In this document: in pieces, positions 26,727 through 36,402 of the stretch | Position numbering within the stretch: position 1 is the stretch's first letter | Layout of the letters: each line of letters begins with the position of its first letter | From: an uncultured Bacilli bacterium | Lineage (GTDB): Bacteria > Bacillota_I > Bacilli_A > RF39 > UBA660 | Length of the DNA stretch: 64,000 nt | Reading direction: 5' to 3' | Assembly (NCBI GenBank): GCA_910576925.1 | Contig: CAJTKB010000002.1 | Coordinates: 1-64,000 of the forward strand | Program-made: the position numbers and the translations under genes | Notes under the pieces: generated by a model | Database searches by the model: none | What the model was told of the DNA's origin: nothing | What the model saw: the letters and a program-made list of their open reading frames with translations, nothing else

Positions 26727-27026
26727 CTATCTATGTGCCTGTTTTAACAGGTAATTTTCTATTTCACTAATAGATTCTGTAACTGGTCCGTTACAACCTT
26801 GCTCTTTAAGTCCTTTTAAACAAGCTAATTGTCCTTTTAGTAATATCGTATTTTCTTCCTTATTCGTCTTACTATCTATTTCTAATTTAGTTATCCTGGT
26901 ATTAAAATTATCTAATTTATCAACTATTTTTGTTTTATACCATTTTAATATAGCTAGAAAGAAAGTACCAATAAGACTTATTAATGCTATTGCGCTTCCT
27001 ATTTGAGCTAATGTTATTTTTTCCAT
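26727..27026 (-). CDS. Small phage membrane protein in the lysis cassette
   Basis: About 99 residues. One N-terminal helix (residues 5-25) is followed by a coiled-coil segment (IVDKLDNFNTRITKLEIDSK) and a C-terminal GQLACLKGLKEQGCNGPV motif that recurs in lysis cassettes of Firmicutes phages. The ATG at 27026 is chosen for spacing to a GAGGGG site. It may help or time the holin. That role is inferred from topology and position. Confidence 0.65.
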   Translation of the reverse strand: MEKITLAQIGSAIALISLIGTFFLAILKWYKTKIVDKLDNFNTRITKLEIDSKTNKEENTILLKGQLACLKGLKEQGCNGPVTESISEIENYLLKQAHR

Positions 27027-27027
27027 T

Positions 27028-27285
27028 TTAATCATTCCCCTCTATACCATTTTCTAATATTGCTTCATAAGTATTAATATCTAACCACGTACCCCCAAAA
27101 ATCGTTTTTGAATAAGTTGGTGGATAATAATTGTTGTCTTCATCAGTAAAACCATTATCATCTTTTAACTTTAAAATATAATTTTCGTGTGCAATTAATT
27201 GTATTTGTGTGTGCTCATTATTTTTATAATGATATCTTACTGTAACATTTTCTATAAAATTTTCTTTATCTTTATAAGTCCACAT
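27028..27285 (-). CDS. Small phage protein, unknown
   Basis: 85 residues, polar, Tyr- and Asn-rich, no membrane segment. It lies between the tail-fibre genes and the lysis cassette, where small XkdX-type or baseplate accessory proteins are often found. I do not recognise the family. The reading is supported by tight packing with neighbours on both sides. Confidence 0.55.
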   Translation of the reverse strand: MWTYKDKENFIENVTVRYHYKNNEHTQIQLIAHENYILKLKDDNGFTDEDNNYYPPTYSKTIFGGTWLDINTYEAILENGIEGND

Positions 27286-27295
27286 TTTGATCCTC

Positions 27296-28054
27296 CTAAC
27301 TAACAGTCCAACCCTTGTCTGTTGCTATTTGTATTTCTTCTTGATTAAGTTTTGTCAAATTATCTCCTAAAACTAATTTCTGTGTTCTGCAACCTGCAGA
27401 AGCAATATCATATATACTATTAATTACATTCATTAAACTATCATAGGTTAAGTGGCTAGAAGCTGATAAGTTTAAAGCATAAGCTGTACTATTAGCTGCT
27501 GTAGTAGTAAGATAACCTTTGCCGATGTTTGGAAAACCAATAATATTTTCAAGACTTGTACAATTAGTAAACATATTGTTAATGTTAATTACTTTTTCAG
27601 CAGATAAGTTACTTAAATTTATATCAGTTAATTTTGTGCAACCAGAAAACATTGCTATCATAGTAGTTATTTCTCTAATATCTGAATCGCTTAAATCTAC
27701 ACTTATTAAACTTGAACAATCTGTAAACATATTGGCCATTGTAGTAGACTTACTTAAATCTAAACTTCTTAAATCTAAAATAGCAGCTTGCTTACAACTT
27801 CTAAACATATTACTTGTGTTTGTAGGCTTGCAAATTTTTAATATATCTTCAACTTCATCTAAACGTGAGCTACTATAAAAAAGATATGAACAATCTGCTA
27901 TGTAATATTGACTTGTATTTCCTGATTCACTAGAAATACTATTTATTTCATTATCAAACTCACTAGTTGGAATAGGTCCTGCTGTATTTTTCTTGTTTCT
28001 TATAGCAGCCGCTACATCTATTAAAAAATGTTCTAAACTATCTATTCTAGCCAT
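27296..28054 (-). CDS. Tail protein with BspA-type (DUF285) leucine-rich repeats
   Basis: 252 residues. The N-terminus (ARIDSLEHFLIDVAAAIRNKK) is a short motif often found at the start of phage tail accessory proteins. Residues about 80-180 contain three to four BspA-like repeats of about 24 residues, each with the pattern MFxxCxxLxxLDLSxxD. Such repeats occur on bacterial surface lipoproteins and are unusual on a phage tail. Its place after the collagen-like tail protein suggests a receptor-binding or decoration role. Confidence 0.75.
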   Translation of the reverse strand: MARIDSLEHFLIDVAAAIRNKKNTAGPIPTSEFDNEINSISSESGNTSQYYIADCSYLFYSSSRLDEVEDILKICKPTNTSNMFRSCKQAAILDLRSLDLSKSTTMANMFTDCSSLISVDLSDSDIREITTMIAMFSGCTKLTDINLSNLSAEKVININNMFTNCTSLENIIGFPNIGKGYLTTTAANSTAYALNLSASSHLTYDSLMNVINSIYDIASAGCRTQKLVLGDNLTKLNQEEIQIATDKGWTVS

Positions 28055-28887
28055 CAGTAACTACCTCCCAACACTTGAACTATATTTTCATCAATATAAT
28101 TGTTGCAATGTTCTTTTATGGCATTTAGATCTTCTTCATTCCAATAGTCGATACCTCTTTGAGGAATGTATCCATCTTTACCATCTATTCCTGCTTCTCC
28201 CTGCTCTCCTTTTGGTCCAACTTCTCCTCTGTCGCCCTTCTCTCCTGGCGGGCCTTGAGGTCCTGGAATACTCTCAATATTCGCTATTTTCTCATTTAAA
28301 GATGATATATCTTTTTTGACTTCCGTATCATCGTAATTATTTAAATCATCTAACTTTTCTTTATAATCATTTGTAAAGTCATTAGCAGATAAGTCTTTGC
28401 CTTCTACCTTCTTTACATAGTCATCTAAGTTAATGTTTCCTAAATCAATATTGTCAATTTCTTTTTTTATCAATTCAGGTATTTCATTTAGTCTGTTATT
28501 TAATTCTTGCTGATATTGTTCTAGTTGACTAGGTGTTATCTCTTTAGAGTTTTCAGCATTTTCAATGTAAGAACCATTACTTACATAAAAGCTTTGTGGA
28601 CTTGGACTAAACCTTTTTATTAGTTCATTATCAACTATTTTATAAGCATAAACTCCTAATATTGCTTCTCCTCTTTTTTCTAAAACTTCATAAGGAAACT
28701 CACATTGATTATTAAAAATAGTCATTTCATATGTTTTATTACTGACTGTAAATAAAGCCTTTTTCACAAAATTATCATCATATTCGGAACTAAATTCAAA
28801 TAAACATTTTGAAACTTTATGTTCCTTTTTGTTTATTACTTCTTTATCTGTTATCTCAATATTATGAGCATTAACTAATACTTTCAT
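28054..28887 (-). CDS. BppU-type baseplate protein with a collagen-like stalk
   Basis: 277 residues. The N-terminal 120 residues resemble the BppU upper-baseplate domain (Asp/Asn-rich beta sandwich beginning MKVLVNAHNIEITDKEV). A predicted coiled coil follows, then a collagen-like Gly-X-Y run (GPQGPPGEKGDRGEVGPKG and onward, about 11 triplets) and a short C-terminal head. It probably links the tail tip to the receptor-binding protein encoded next. It overlaps the LRR gene at the stop/start junction. Confidence 0.78.
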   Translation of the reverse strand: MKVLVNAHNIEITDKEVINKKEHKVSKCLFEFSSEYDDNFVKKALFTVSNKTYEMTIFNNQCEFPYEVLEKRGEAILGVYAYKIVDNELIKRFSPSPQSFYVSNGSYIENAENSKEITPSQLEQYQQELNNRLNEIPELIKKEIDNIDLGNINLDDYVKKVEGKDLSANDFTNDYKEKLDDLNNYDDTEVKKDISSLNEKIANIESIPGPQGPPGEKGDRGEVGPKGEQGEAGIDGKDGYIPQRGIDYWNEEDLNAIKEHCNNYIDENIVQVLGGSY

Positions 28888-28897
28888 TTAAACACCT

Positions 28898-29623
28898 CTA
28901 TATCTTTTCAAAAATAAATATTGTTCCTTTTTTAATATTTGTGTTATCCGAACATCGTATTTTTATACTATTAATACTATCTATGTTTATTGGTATTAAA
29001 GAACTTGCTATCACTTGTCTTTGTTCTCCTGAATTAAATCTTGTACTTATTTTGTTTGATATCAATCTTCCATTTACTAGATTTAATTGGCATTCGTTAT
29101 AAGAATAGCCCGTTATAGACATTTCTGCTATATCATATCCATTAACAGCAACATAATCTGACTCTGTAGTTATTCCTTGCTGTGCTGTTGCAGTTCCAGA
29201 AGAAATTGTTCTTATACTATATCCTGAACCAGTTAAATTATTTGGTAGTAAATATAAAATTCTATTTGCATCATATGTTCCTTTCTGAATAGTTTTTATT
29301 TTTAGACTTTCACCTTCTTCTAAAACGACATTAAAATCAATACTATCTGTATCTTCTTCTACTACATATTTCCATTTTTGAGGGATACATTCCTTTAAAG
29401 CTATAAGGCTATTATCTATGTATGTTTTAACAACCTTATTTTCTATCGAGTTGTTACTTGTATCGCTCATTTCTGTATCAGGGGTTCCTCCAACTGCAAC
29501 TCTAGAATTTTCATAATCAACAAAAAGCTTTCCATCCCCACTAACAATTAAATTTCCATCATATATATCAATGTTAGTCAAATCATCAATATTTCTTATC
29601 CTTTTAAAATTCACTTTCGACAT
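28898..29623 (-). CDS. Tail-associated protein, unknown
   Basis: 241 residues. Starts MSKVNFKRIRNIDDLTNIDI with the ATG at 29623 placed after a GGGAGGAA site; the start overlaps the upstream stop as TAATG. Predicted beta-rich, with no signal peptide or membrane helix. The N-terminal GKLFVDYENSRVAVGG segment resembles tail-fibre peptides that hold a trimer. Function inferred only from position among tail genes. Confidence 0.6.
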   Translation of the reverse strand: MSKVNFKRIRNIDDLTNIDIYDGNLIVSGDGKLFVDYENSRVAVGGTPDTEMSDTSNNSIENKVVKTYIDNSLIALKECIPQKWKYVVEEDTDSIDFNVVLEEGESLKIKTIQKGTYDANRILYLLPNNLTGSGYSIRTISSGTATAQQGITTESDYVAVNGYDIAEMSITGYSYNECQLNLVNGRLISNKISTRFNSGEQRQVIASSLIPINIDSINSIKIRCSDNTNIKKGTIFIFEKI

Positions 29624-30408
29624 TAATATTCCTCCCATTCAAATTGACTATTTTCATTCCAATTTATATAACTAACAACATTCCAGACATTAAAAAAAGA
29701 ATTAAAAGCTTTCTCTAATAATTCTATATTTTTGTTCCATCTTTCAATATCATTTATACTAATAGGTTTTTGTGCTAGCCCACAATCACTTTTTGCTATA
29801 TTGTAATGTCCTGTTGTAGTCCATTCTTTATATATGTATCCAGCTGGTTTATAGAAAAATTCAGCTACATTATTGATGCCTTCCTCAATGTTATCTATAT
29901 ATTGCAAATAAGGTATCTCATTGATAATCCATTCTTTTTTATTATACTCAAGAAGCATATCTTTACTATTTTTTATTTTTATTTTCTTATATATTGTATC
30001 ATTTTCGTCTATTGATATTACTATCCCATATTTATAAGGAAGTTTATATCTTATATAATTATAATAGTTGTTGAGTTCATTATTTCTTTTTGAATACAAA
30101 AGATTGTGATAACCATTATAGTCATAAGCGATATATTTAAAATCATTAGTTGATCTTGTTTTGTGACATATATATCCTCCATTGTCTGTAAAAACAAAAC
30201 TTTTCTTCTTGCTTCCATCATCATCAATATCTTGATAAATTTCTCGAGGAAAGCTCAAGTATAGTATTCTCTCACTTAAATCATCATCTATTTTTATATT
30301 TCTTAAATACGTTTCTGTTAAATAAAATTTATTTTTAAATTTATTATGTAGATTTTCAATTTTATTTTCTATTTCATTTAATAGTTCATAGTTTAAATAT
30401 TCATTCAT
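29623..30408 (-). CDS. Tail-region protein, unknown
   Basis: 261 residues, rich in Tyr, Asn and Ile, with a coiled-coil-like start (EIENKIENLHNKFKNKF). No catalytic motif visible. It sits between the large tail protein and the fibre genes, and its start overlaps the stop of a 43-residue gene. Probably a baseplate or tail-tip component. Confidence 0.6.
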   Translation of the reverse strand: MNEYLNYELLNEIENKIENLHNKFKNKFYLTETYLRNIKIDDDLSERILYLSFPREIYQDIDDDGSKKKSFVFTDNGGYICHKTRSTNDFKYIAYDYNGYHNLLYSKRNNELNNYYNYIRYKLPYKYGIVISIDENDTIYKKIKIKNSKDMLLEYNKKEWIINEIPYLQYIDNIEEGINNVAEFFYKPAGYIYKEWTTTGHYNIAKSDCGLAQKPISINDIERWNKNIELLEKAFNSFFNVWNVVSYINWNENSQFEWEEY

Positions 30409-30532
30409 TTAAATCAACCTCTGCATTAATTTGTTTATAACCATTATATATAACAAATCCCATTTTCTCTACTTTTTCTATATCCTCTTTTTTAACTTCT
30501 ATTATTATATTTTCTTTTATCATTTTTTGCAT
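30401..30532 (-). CDS. 43-residue tail-region protein
   Basis: Translation starts at ATG 30532 (or an ATG three codons later) and stops at 30401. The stop overlaps the ATG of the next gene and the start lies 1 bp after the previous stop, so the gene fits snugly in the operon. The peptide is charged (IEVKKEDIEKVEKMGFVIYN) and looks like a small folded domain. No family recognised. Confidence 0.6.
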   Translation of the reverse strand: MQKMIKENIIIEVKKEDIEKVEKMGFVIYNGYKQINAEVDLNE

Positions 30533-30533
30533 A

Positions 30534-32327
30534 TTAATCACCCATTCCTTCAAAACTCCCACTTAAACCACTATCAAAGGTTAAACTATGTTTCGTCATT
30601 ATTACATCTTTGTACCCAAATTTAGTTTCTACAGATATGCTATCTCCTGGAACAAAACTAGGATCTCCATTATAGTTTCCTGTAACTTTATATTTTTTGT
30701 CTATATTTAAGTAGTAGTTAGCAGTATCTTGCAACCAATTATTACTAGCATTAAAATATTCTGTAAAGTCTAATGATAAAGTATCTCCTGTTTGTTTATT
30801 GTTACTAATAGTTTTTTCTAATATAGGTGGTGTATCAAAAACAAAGGCATTAAGATGTACTGTTATAACATCTCCTACATTACCAGCAAATTTAATGTAG
30901 GCTAACCAGTTATTATAATCAATGAGCTCCGCATTTCCATTTCCACTATAGCTAAAAGATTGATTATTGTTATTTCTTGCTATTCTCTTATTAAATTTAA
31001 ACCATACATATTCTTCATTTGATGTCAAAGTATAGGCTTGATTTAATACATCTTCTTGTATAGTTGAAGTCATGTTATAATTGTCTATATCTTTAATTTT
31101 AACTTTATTTAGTATGGTTTTACTTTCGTATTTTACATCCTCTTTTAGTTCTTTTTTTGTTATAGTATCGATAGTTTCTAAATTTATAGAATCAAATACT
31201 ACTCGATTATTTCTTGAAATGCTAAATTTTCTTTGATATTTTTCTCCAACCATATATGAAAAGATAGTTTGTAAATATTTTAATAATTCTGTATGTCTTA
31301 AATGCAAATTACCTATATTCCCAAATGATAGTTGAAAATCATAACCATATATTTTCTTTAAATACTTATTTAAATCTGTATTAGTCCAATTTGTTCCATT
31401 ATGATACAAAAAAGTCCCATCACTGATTAATGTTAAATTTACAAGTTTTGCCATCAAACTTTGACCATTAAGAGTAGTATTTCCATTTGTATCATTGCTC
31501 CAATCTTTTAAATAAAAATATCCCATAGAAACATATTCTATTCCATTTTCTTCTGTCAAAGCCCCAATATATGGCTTTATGATACAGTCGTCAGTCAAAT
31601 ATTTAACAAGACCTGTAGGATTTAGTGGATTGAAAATATTTTCGTAATTACTTAAATTTATTTTACAATCATTAATTGGCGCGCTTGCAAGTAATAAATC
31701 TAACTCTTCATTTACTGTGAAAGATACTAAATCATTGCCTTCATAAATCTGCGAAACTCCAAAATCTATATTTGCTATTCTTAATCTTCTATTTGGATGC
31801 TCGATTTTATTAATTTTAATCTCTAATGATTTTATAGTAATTTCTTCTTCAAAAATATTTTGGTATATATTTTTAGTGTTATTCTTAATTGGGATTATGA
31901 GTGTATTATTGTCCTCAAATGTAAAAATAATATCAAAATCTTGTGAAACATTATTTTCAAAGTAAATTGTAATTCCAGAGGATAATATATTTTGATCACT
32001 GCTATTCGTTATATTTAAGGTAGCATCCTCTATATTTTCAAATGTATTCTTACTTATAAGTCCTGCATTATCACCAATTATATTGTAATTTGGAAGAATA
32101 AATCCACCATCTAATAGAGTATAATTTTCTTCTAAGCTAGCATAATTTTTAATTTTTTTAGTAGAACCTAAAAGGTTATCAGGTATACTAATTCTTTCTA
32201 GTGGAAAAGAAGTTGTAACAATATAATTGCTCATATCTTTTTCATTATAAATCACCTCTACATAACCTTTTATTTCTCTTGTATCAGATTTTATTGCATT
32301 TTTAAAACTTTCACTTACTGTTTCCAT
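30534..32327 (-). CDS. Large tail-tip/baseplate protein
   Basis: 597 residues. It starts METVSESFKNAIKSDTREIK, a motif shared by phage tail proteins that cap the tube. Residues about 200-330 include the segment SAPINDCKINLSNYENIFNPLNPTG, as in prophage tail proteins of Listeria and Clostridium phages. The C-terminal part is beta-rich. It comes after Dit-like and tape-measure genes and so probably corresponds to the Tal/hub protein. No endopeptidase or lysozyme motif was seen. Confidence 0.65.
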   Translation of the reverse strand: METVSESFKNAIKSDTREIKGYVEVIYNEKDMSNYIVTTSFPLERISIPDNLLGSTKKIKNYASLEENYTLLDGGFILPNYNIIGDNAGLISKNTFENIEDATLNITNSSDQNILSSGITIYFENNVSQDFDIIFTFEDNNTLIIPIKNNTKNIYQNIFEEEITIKSLEIKINKIEHPNRRLRIANIDFGVSQIYEGNDLVSFTVNEELDLLLASAPINDCKINLSNYENIFNPLNPTGLVKYLTDDCIIKPYIGALTEENGIEYVSMGYFYLKDWSNDTNGNTTLNGQSLMAKLVNLTLISDGTFLYHNGTNWTNTDLNKYLKKIYGYDFQLSFGNIGNLHLRHTELLKYLQTIFSYMVGEKYQRKFSISRNNRVVFDSINLETIDTITKKELKEDVKYESKTILNKVKIKDIDNYNMTSTIQEDVLNQAYTLTSNEEYVWFKFNKRIARNNNNQSFSYSGNGNAELIDYNNWLAYIKFAGNVGDVITVHLNAFVFDTPPILEKTISNNKQTGDTLSLDFTEYFNASNNWLQDTANYYLNIDKKYKVTGNYNGDPSFVPGDSISVETKFGYKDVIMTKHSLTFDSGLSGSFEGMGD

Positions 32328-32337
32328 TTAAACACCT

Positions 32338-32718
32338 CTAATACTCTATAAAATTCATTGTAGTAGCACTTCTTTTAATAATTTTATAGTTTGTTGGATC
32401 AACATATTTTACTTTTCCATCGAGTGGTCCAGCATAAACCTTTTTAACTACTCTTTTGCTATGATTGTCAGTAAATTTTAAATAAAAATAGTCTACATCA
32501 TATAATGACTGTAACAAATCTGTTTCTTCGCCAGTTAATCCTGACCAACCACACAAAACTTTTGCTCTATTTCTTCGTACTATATCTCTATGAAGATATC
32601 CCAAAGAATCTAAATGAGATTTTTCTTCATGTGTGTATGTTGGATTATAATTATCTGATTCTACTGTTGGTAATGCAAACCAATTATTATTATCAAAACT
32701 TGCTTCTAAAAATGCCAT
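32338..32718 (-). CDS. Phage tail protein (DUF6711-like)
   Basis: 126 residues. Contains AKVLCGWSGLTGEETDLLQSL and YFYLKFTDNHSKR, a small conserved tail protein found between the tape measure and the hub in several Gram-positive siphophages. It may be the distal tail component. The family assignment is from memory of similar proteins and is not certain. Confidence 0.6.
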   Translation of the reverse strand: MAFLEASFDNNNWFALPTVESDNYNPTYTHEEKSHLDSLGYLHRDIVRRNRAKVLCGWSGLTGEETDLLQSLYDVDYFYLKFTDNHSKRVVKKVYAGPLDGKVKYVDPTNYKIIKRSATTMNFIEY

Positions 32719-32722
32719 TTTC

Positions 32723-35324
32723 TCAACTCCTTACAACTGTTGTAGATAGTTGTTGTCTATTTCTTTCATCTTCTAAAGGTTTAAATAATGCTCGTGCTAT
32801 TTCTGTGGTATCTATGTTAAGAACTGCACACATATTGGATAAAGATAAAATATTTTTATTTAAATCAATTAATAGACTTATCATTTCATTACTTGCTCCC
32901 TCTTCCCTCACTATTTGTCTGATTAAGTCTTCTGGTGCTTCTAAGTTTCTACCATGTTTCTGATCTCCTAAAATTGCTGCAAATTGTGCATTTGGCGGTA
33001 TTACTGCTCCTTTAGCAAGATATGGTATTTGTGGTACAGATATAGTATTAATCAATCCTTTAAATGGTTTTGCTCCTAAAATATCAATATTTTTTATCTT
33101 AGTTAATGCTGAATTGATACCCTTAAATGGTATTGTTATTGTTTTATTAATTCCTGAAATTAAACCATTTATCACTAATTTCAATCCATTCAAAATACCA
33201 TCTTTAATACCATCAAATATTTTTCCACCTGCTGAAAATACATTTTTCACTGCTTGCCAGGCATTAGCGAATGTATCTCTAAACCAAGATGCTACATTAT
33301 TGCCAAAAATATTCTTAATGCTTGACCATAAACTTCCAAAAAAGTTTAAAACGTTATCTTTGAGGCTTTGAATCCCATTAATCAATCCTTGAATAAGATA
33401 AGTCCCCATTTCAGCTGCTAATGTGCTAGGACTATGTATACCAAAAAAATTAAGTATAGCCTTCCATAAAGCGTCAAAAGCTCCTACTACCAAATCAATA
33501 GCCGCGGTAATACCTACAGCCAATCCTTTCATCAAGTCTAGTGTTATTCCAATATAATCAATATTCGCTATATAATCTATTATCGCTGTTATAATTTTAC
33601 TTCCTAGTTCTCTCCAGTCAACAGATTGTATTTGCTTTGTTATATGTTCCCATAACTGTTTTGTACCATCACTAAGTTTTTTAGCAACAGATCCCCAATC
33701 TATTGCTAAAAGCATTGTTCCAATACCTGAAATAGCATTCCAGATTGTGTCAAAAATATTAATTGCTAATTGTCCCCACTCAATATTTGTAATAAAATCG
33801 CTAATTCCTTTCCCTAAATTATTCCAATCTACTGCTTTTATAGCATCAGCAATAGCTCTTGTTATTCCTGTTCCTAATTGGCTGAATTTAGTTCCTAGTA
33901 AAGAAAAGTCTAGTTCATTAATAAATCCATTAAATACTTGGACTGTATTTTGCATTCCTGCACTGATTTTATCTGTTAATTTCACTATATCAAATGAAAC
34001 TAAAGCATTATTAATACTAGAAGCTATTTTTTGACCTACACCAAAAAAATCTCCTTGTGAGATTAATTTTTTGATTTCATTTAGATAATCTAGTAATTTT
34101 CCACTTTGCTCTATTTCTCCACTAAAATCAAGGCTAGGTATTTCTCCTTCACTTGCTCCTCCAGATGTATTGTTTTCATTATCATTTAAATTTTCTATTT
34201 CATCTATACTAGATAGACCATTCTTAGCACTCTTGGCATTTTTGCCTAAATCTTGATAAGCTTTCGATTGTTCATATATGCTTTTAGCTCCATTTTTCGC
34301 TTGTGTAGCTGTTTGCCCAAATAATCCTGATACAAAAGTTGCTATCTGCCCTGTGATGCTAGATAAAGCAGTCATTAAATTGTTTAACGCTGGAAGGACA
34401 TAATTATAAATAGGTGCGAATGCAGTTAATAAATTAACTTTTATTTGATTTAGGCTAGAAGCAAATTGAGAGTTAGAATTTAGCACTCCTATTAGACCAC
34501 TTGACAATTTACTCAAACCTGAGCTTAAAACATTAAAAACCAGTGCCCCTGTTATTAATCCTGTTATTCTCTTACCTAATTGACCAACTTTTTTATTTAA
34601 AGAATTTAATTGATTATTAATTGATTTGAATGGTTTTGTCTTAGAAAAAACTGATAATAAAGTTGTTCCCAATTTCTTTGCTTTTATATTAGCTTTATCT
34701 AAACTTTTAGAAAATTCTTCGCTAGAAGTATCTTTCATTTCATTTTTTAATTCATTAGCCTTCTTTTTAGATGAATCTAATTTACTTTCTGCTAATGCTA
34801 ATTGCTTTTGTAGTTGTTTTACTTCCTCTGTGTTTTGTGGACTAAATTTAATATCTTCAATTTTACTAGATAGTTCATTTGCTTTTGATTTTAAGATATC
34901 AATTCTTTTTTCTGTTTCCACTGCATCAGTATCAAACGAATTTATTCTCCTTGCACTTTTATCAGCGCTTGAAGTATCTCCATTTTTTACAAACTTAGAA
35001 TAATTTGATTGTTCTTGATTTATAGAAACATCAATTTCTATTTTCTTTTTTTCTAGTTCTTCTAGTTCTTTTTCTGCTCTTTTCAGTTCTGCTTCAAAGG
35101 ACTTTAGGCTTGCTGGCGTTTTGTTTCCTGATGCCAATTCATTTAGTTTACTTTTTAATTTATCAACTTGAATAGTTTGACTTTGTATTTTTTCACATTG
35201 TTTACTATATTGTTCAATAATCTTTTTTGACTTTTTGCTTACCTCTTCAAAACCTTTGTTAAGTCCAGTTTGATCTATCTTAGTGTTTATTTTTAGTGTA
35301 TTACCTTCTGCAGCGCATCAGCAT
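32723..35324 (-). CDS. Tape measure protein; start region out of frame
   Basis: The continuous frame to 32723 gives over 800 residues after the first TTG at 35137. Long coiled coils fill residues 1-200; hydrophobic helices with VFNVLSSGLSKLSSGLIGVL follow; amphipathic repeats (VDWNNLGKGI, IEWGQLAINI, IDWGSVAKKL) and the LWKAILNFFGIHSPST motif are typical of tape measures. The coding frame continues upstream of the TTG for another 57 codons with phage-like residues (NTLKINTKIDQTGLNKGFEE) but meets TGA before any start. The only well-placed ATGs (35324 and 35318), after AAGGAAAG, are in another frame and reach TAA at codon 8. A 4-base excess (35312-35315) or a +1 frameshift would reconcile them. 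Confidence 0.8.
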
Positions 35325-35327
35325 CAC

Positions 35328-35897
35328 CTACTTTCCTTGATTCCAAAGTTTCATAAAGTTACTGTCATCATCTTCCAACTCTTTTGGAACATAATCTAAA
35401 TCTAAAATTCTTCTCATAGTAAACCATGTTTTTCTTTCTTCTTTATCGAGTTTACCTTTATTCTTTTTATCTCTTAAAGATATTAGATAACTAAGAGTAC
35501 AGTCTTTATCTACATCCATAAAGAAAAAAACAAATTTCCACCAATGAAGATACTCAATACTCTCTAGATCAGTATTGTGCGTTTGGTTAATAGCAGAATA
35601 AATATATTCTCCATCTTTATTAAAAGAATATACTCTTTTTACATTATTAGAAACATCTGAATTTTCTTCCTTTCCACAGTTTAAAAATAATACTCCCTTT
35701 CTTATTGCTTCCTCTGTATTATTTGGAATACCACCATAAAGCCTTTTTAAAAGAATATAATATTTTTCTTCTAGTGTTAGTCTTTCATCTTCATAAGCCA
35801 TTATTATTTTTAAACAATTTCTAAAATCACTATTTACAGGATATATTTCATTGCCTATTTTGATTTTTGTAGGGAACTTACTTAACAAGACATTCAT
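35328..35897 (-). CDS. Phage Gp15-family protein (tail assembly)
   Basis: 189 residues. SKFPTKIKIGNEIYPVNSDFRNCLKII, a Trp-rich centre (YLHWWKFVFFFMDVDKD) and LSYLISLRDKKNKGKLDKEE are the signature of the Gp15 family, which sits between the tail-assembly chaperone and the tape measure. It probably helps load the tape measure. Its stop is 4 bp before the tape-measure start region. Confidence 0.85.
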   Translation of the reverse strand: MNVLLSKFPTKIKIGNEIYPVNSDFRNCLKIIMAYEDERLTLEEKYYILLKRLYGGIPNNTEEAIRKGVLFLNCGKEENSDVSNNVKRVYSFNKDGEYIYSAINQTHNTDLESIEYLHWWKFVFFFMDVDKDCTLSYLISLRDKKNKGKLDKEERKTWFTMRRILDLDYVPKELEDDDSNFMKLWNQGK

Positions 35898-35898
35898 T

Positions 35899-36354
35899 CT
35901 ATAATACTTCTTCTTCCTTATCTAAATACTGATTAACCTTAGAACTTCTGCCCTCTTTAAAATAAGAATTAGCCCATTTTATTAATTCTATATATGGATC
36001 AATAGAGTTACTTATCTTTGAGAAAGTTCCACTAACATTTCCAAAAACTTCATCTGTTACTGTTTTAATTTCCTCTATTGTTTCTAAATAATTATCTAAT
36101 TTTTCATCTAATTTTTTGAATATACCTTTATATTTTTCAAATTCTTCTATGTTTTTCAAGTCAAAATTAGGAATATTCTCTAGAGTTCCTATTTGTTTAT
36201 CTTTTTTTTGTTTTTCTTCTATTATTTCTACTAAATGCAGATATTTTTTATAAATTATAGGGTCTTCTGGATCAAATGATACTATTCCTATAATATTATC
36301 ATTCTCATCTACTATATCCTCTGTTATTTTTGTACTTTTAATTTTTAAAGCCAC
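35899..36354 (-). CDS. Tail assembly chaperone (Gp14-like)
   Basis: 151 residues, acidic, helical, with no membrane segment. It lies between the major tail protein and Gp15, the usual place of the tail-assembly chaperone that is often joined to the next gene by ribosomal frameshifting. The stop at 35899 and next start at 35897 are adjacent; no convincing slippery heptamer was seen, so separate translation is likelier. Confidence 0.65.
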   Translation of the reverse strand: MALKIKSTKITEDIVDENDNIIGIVSFDPEDPIIYKKYLHLVEIIEEKQKKDKQIGTLENIPNFDLKNIEEFEKYKGIFKKLDEKLDNYLETIEEIKTVTDEVFGNVSGTFSKISNSIDPYIELIKWANSYFKEGRSSKVNQYLDKEEEVL

Positions 36355-36402
36355 AATCTCATCTCCTTTTATAATAAATTGAAGAGAGCAATAAGCTCTC
36401 TA

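Noticed and set aside
32505..32963. 152-residue plus-strand frame in the tail region
   Set aside because: It spans two good minus-strand genes and their junction; its composition is that of antisense AT-rich DNA.
35897..35930. Programmed frameshift between the tail assembly chaperone and Gp15
   Set aside because: No XXXYYYZ slippery heptamer close to the stop; the two genes have separate starts.
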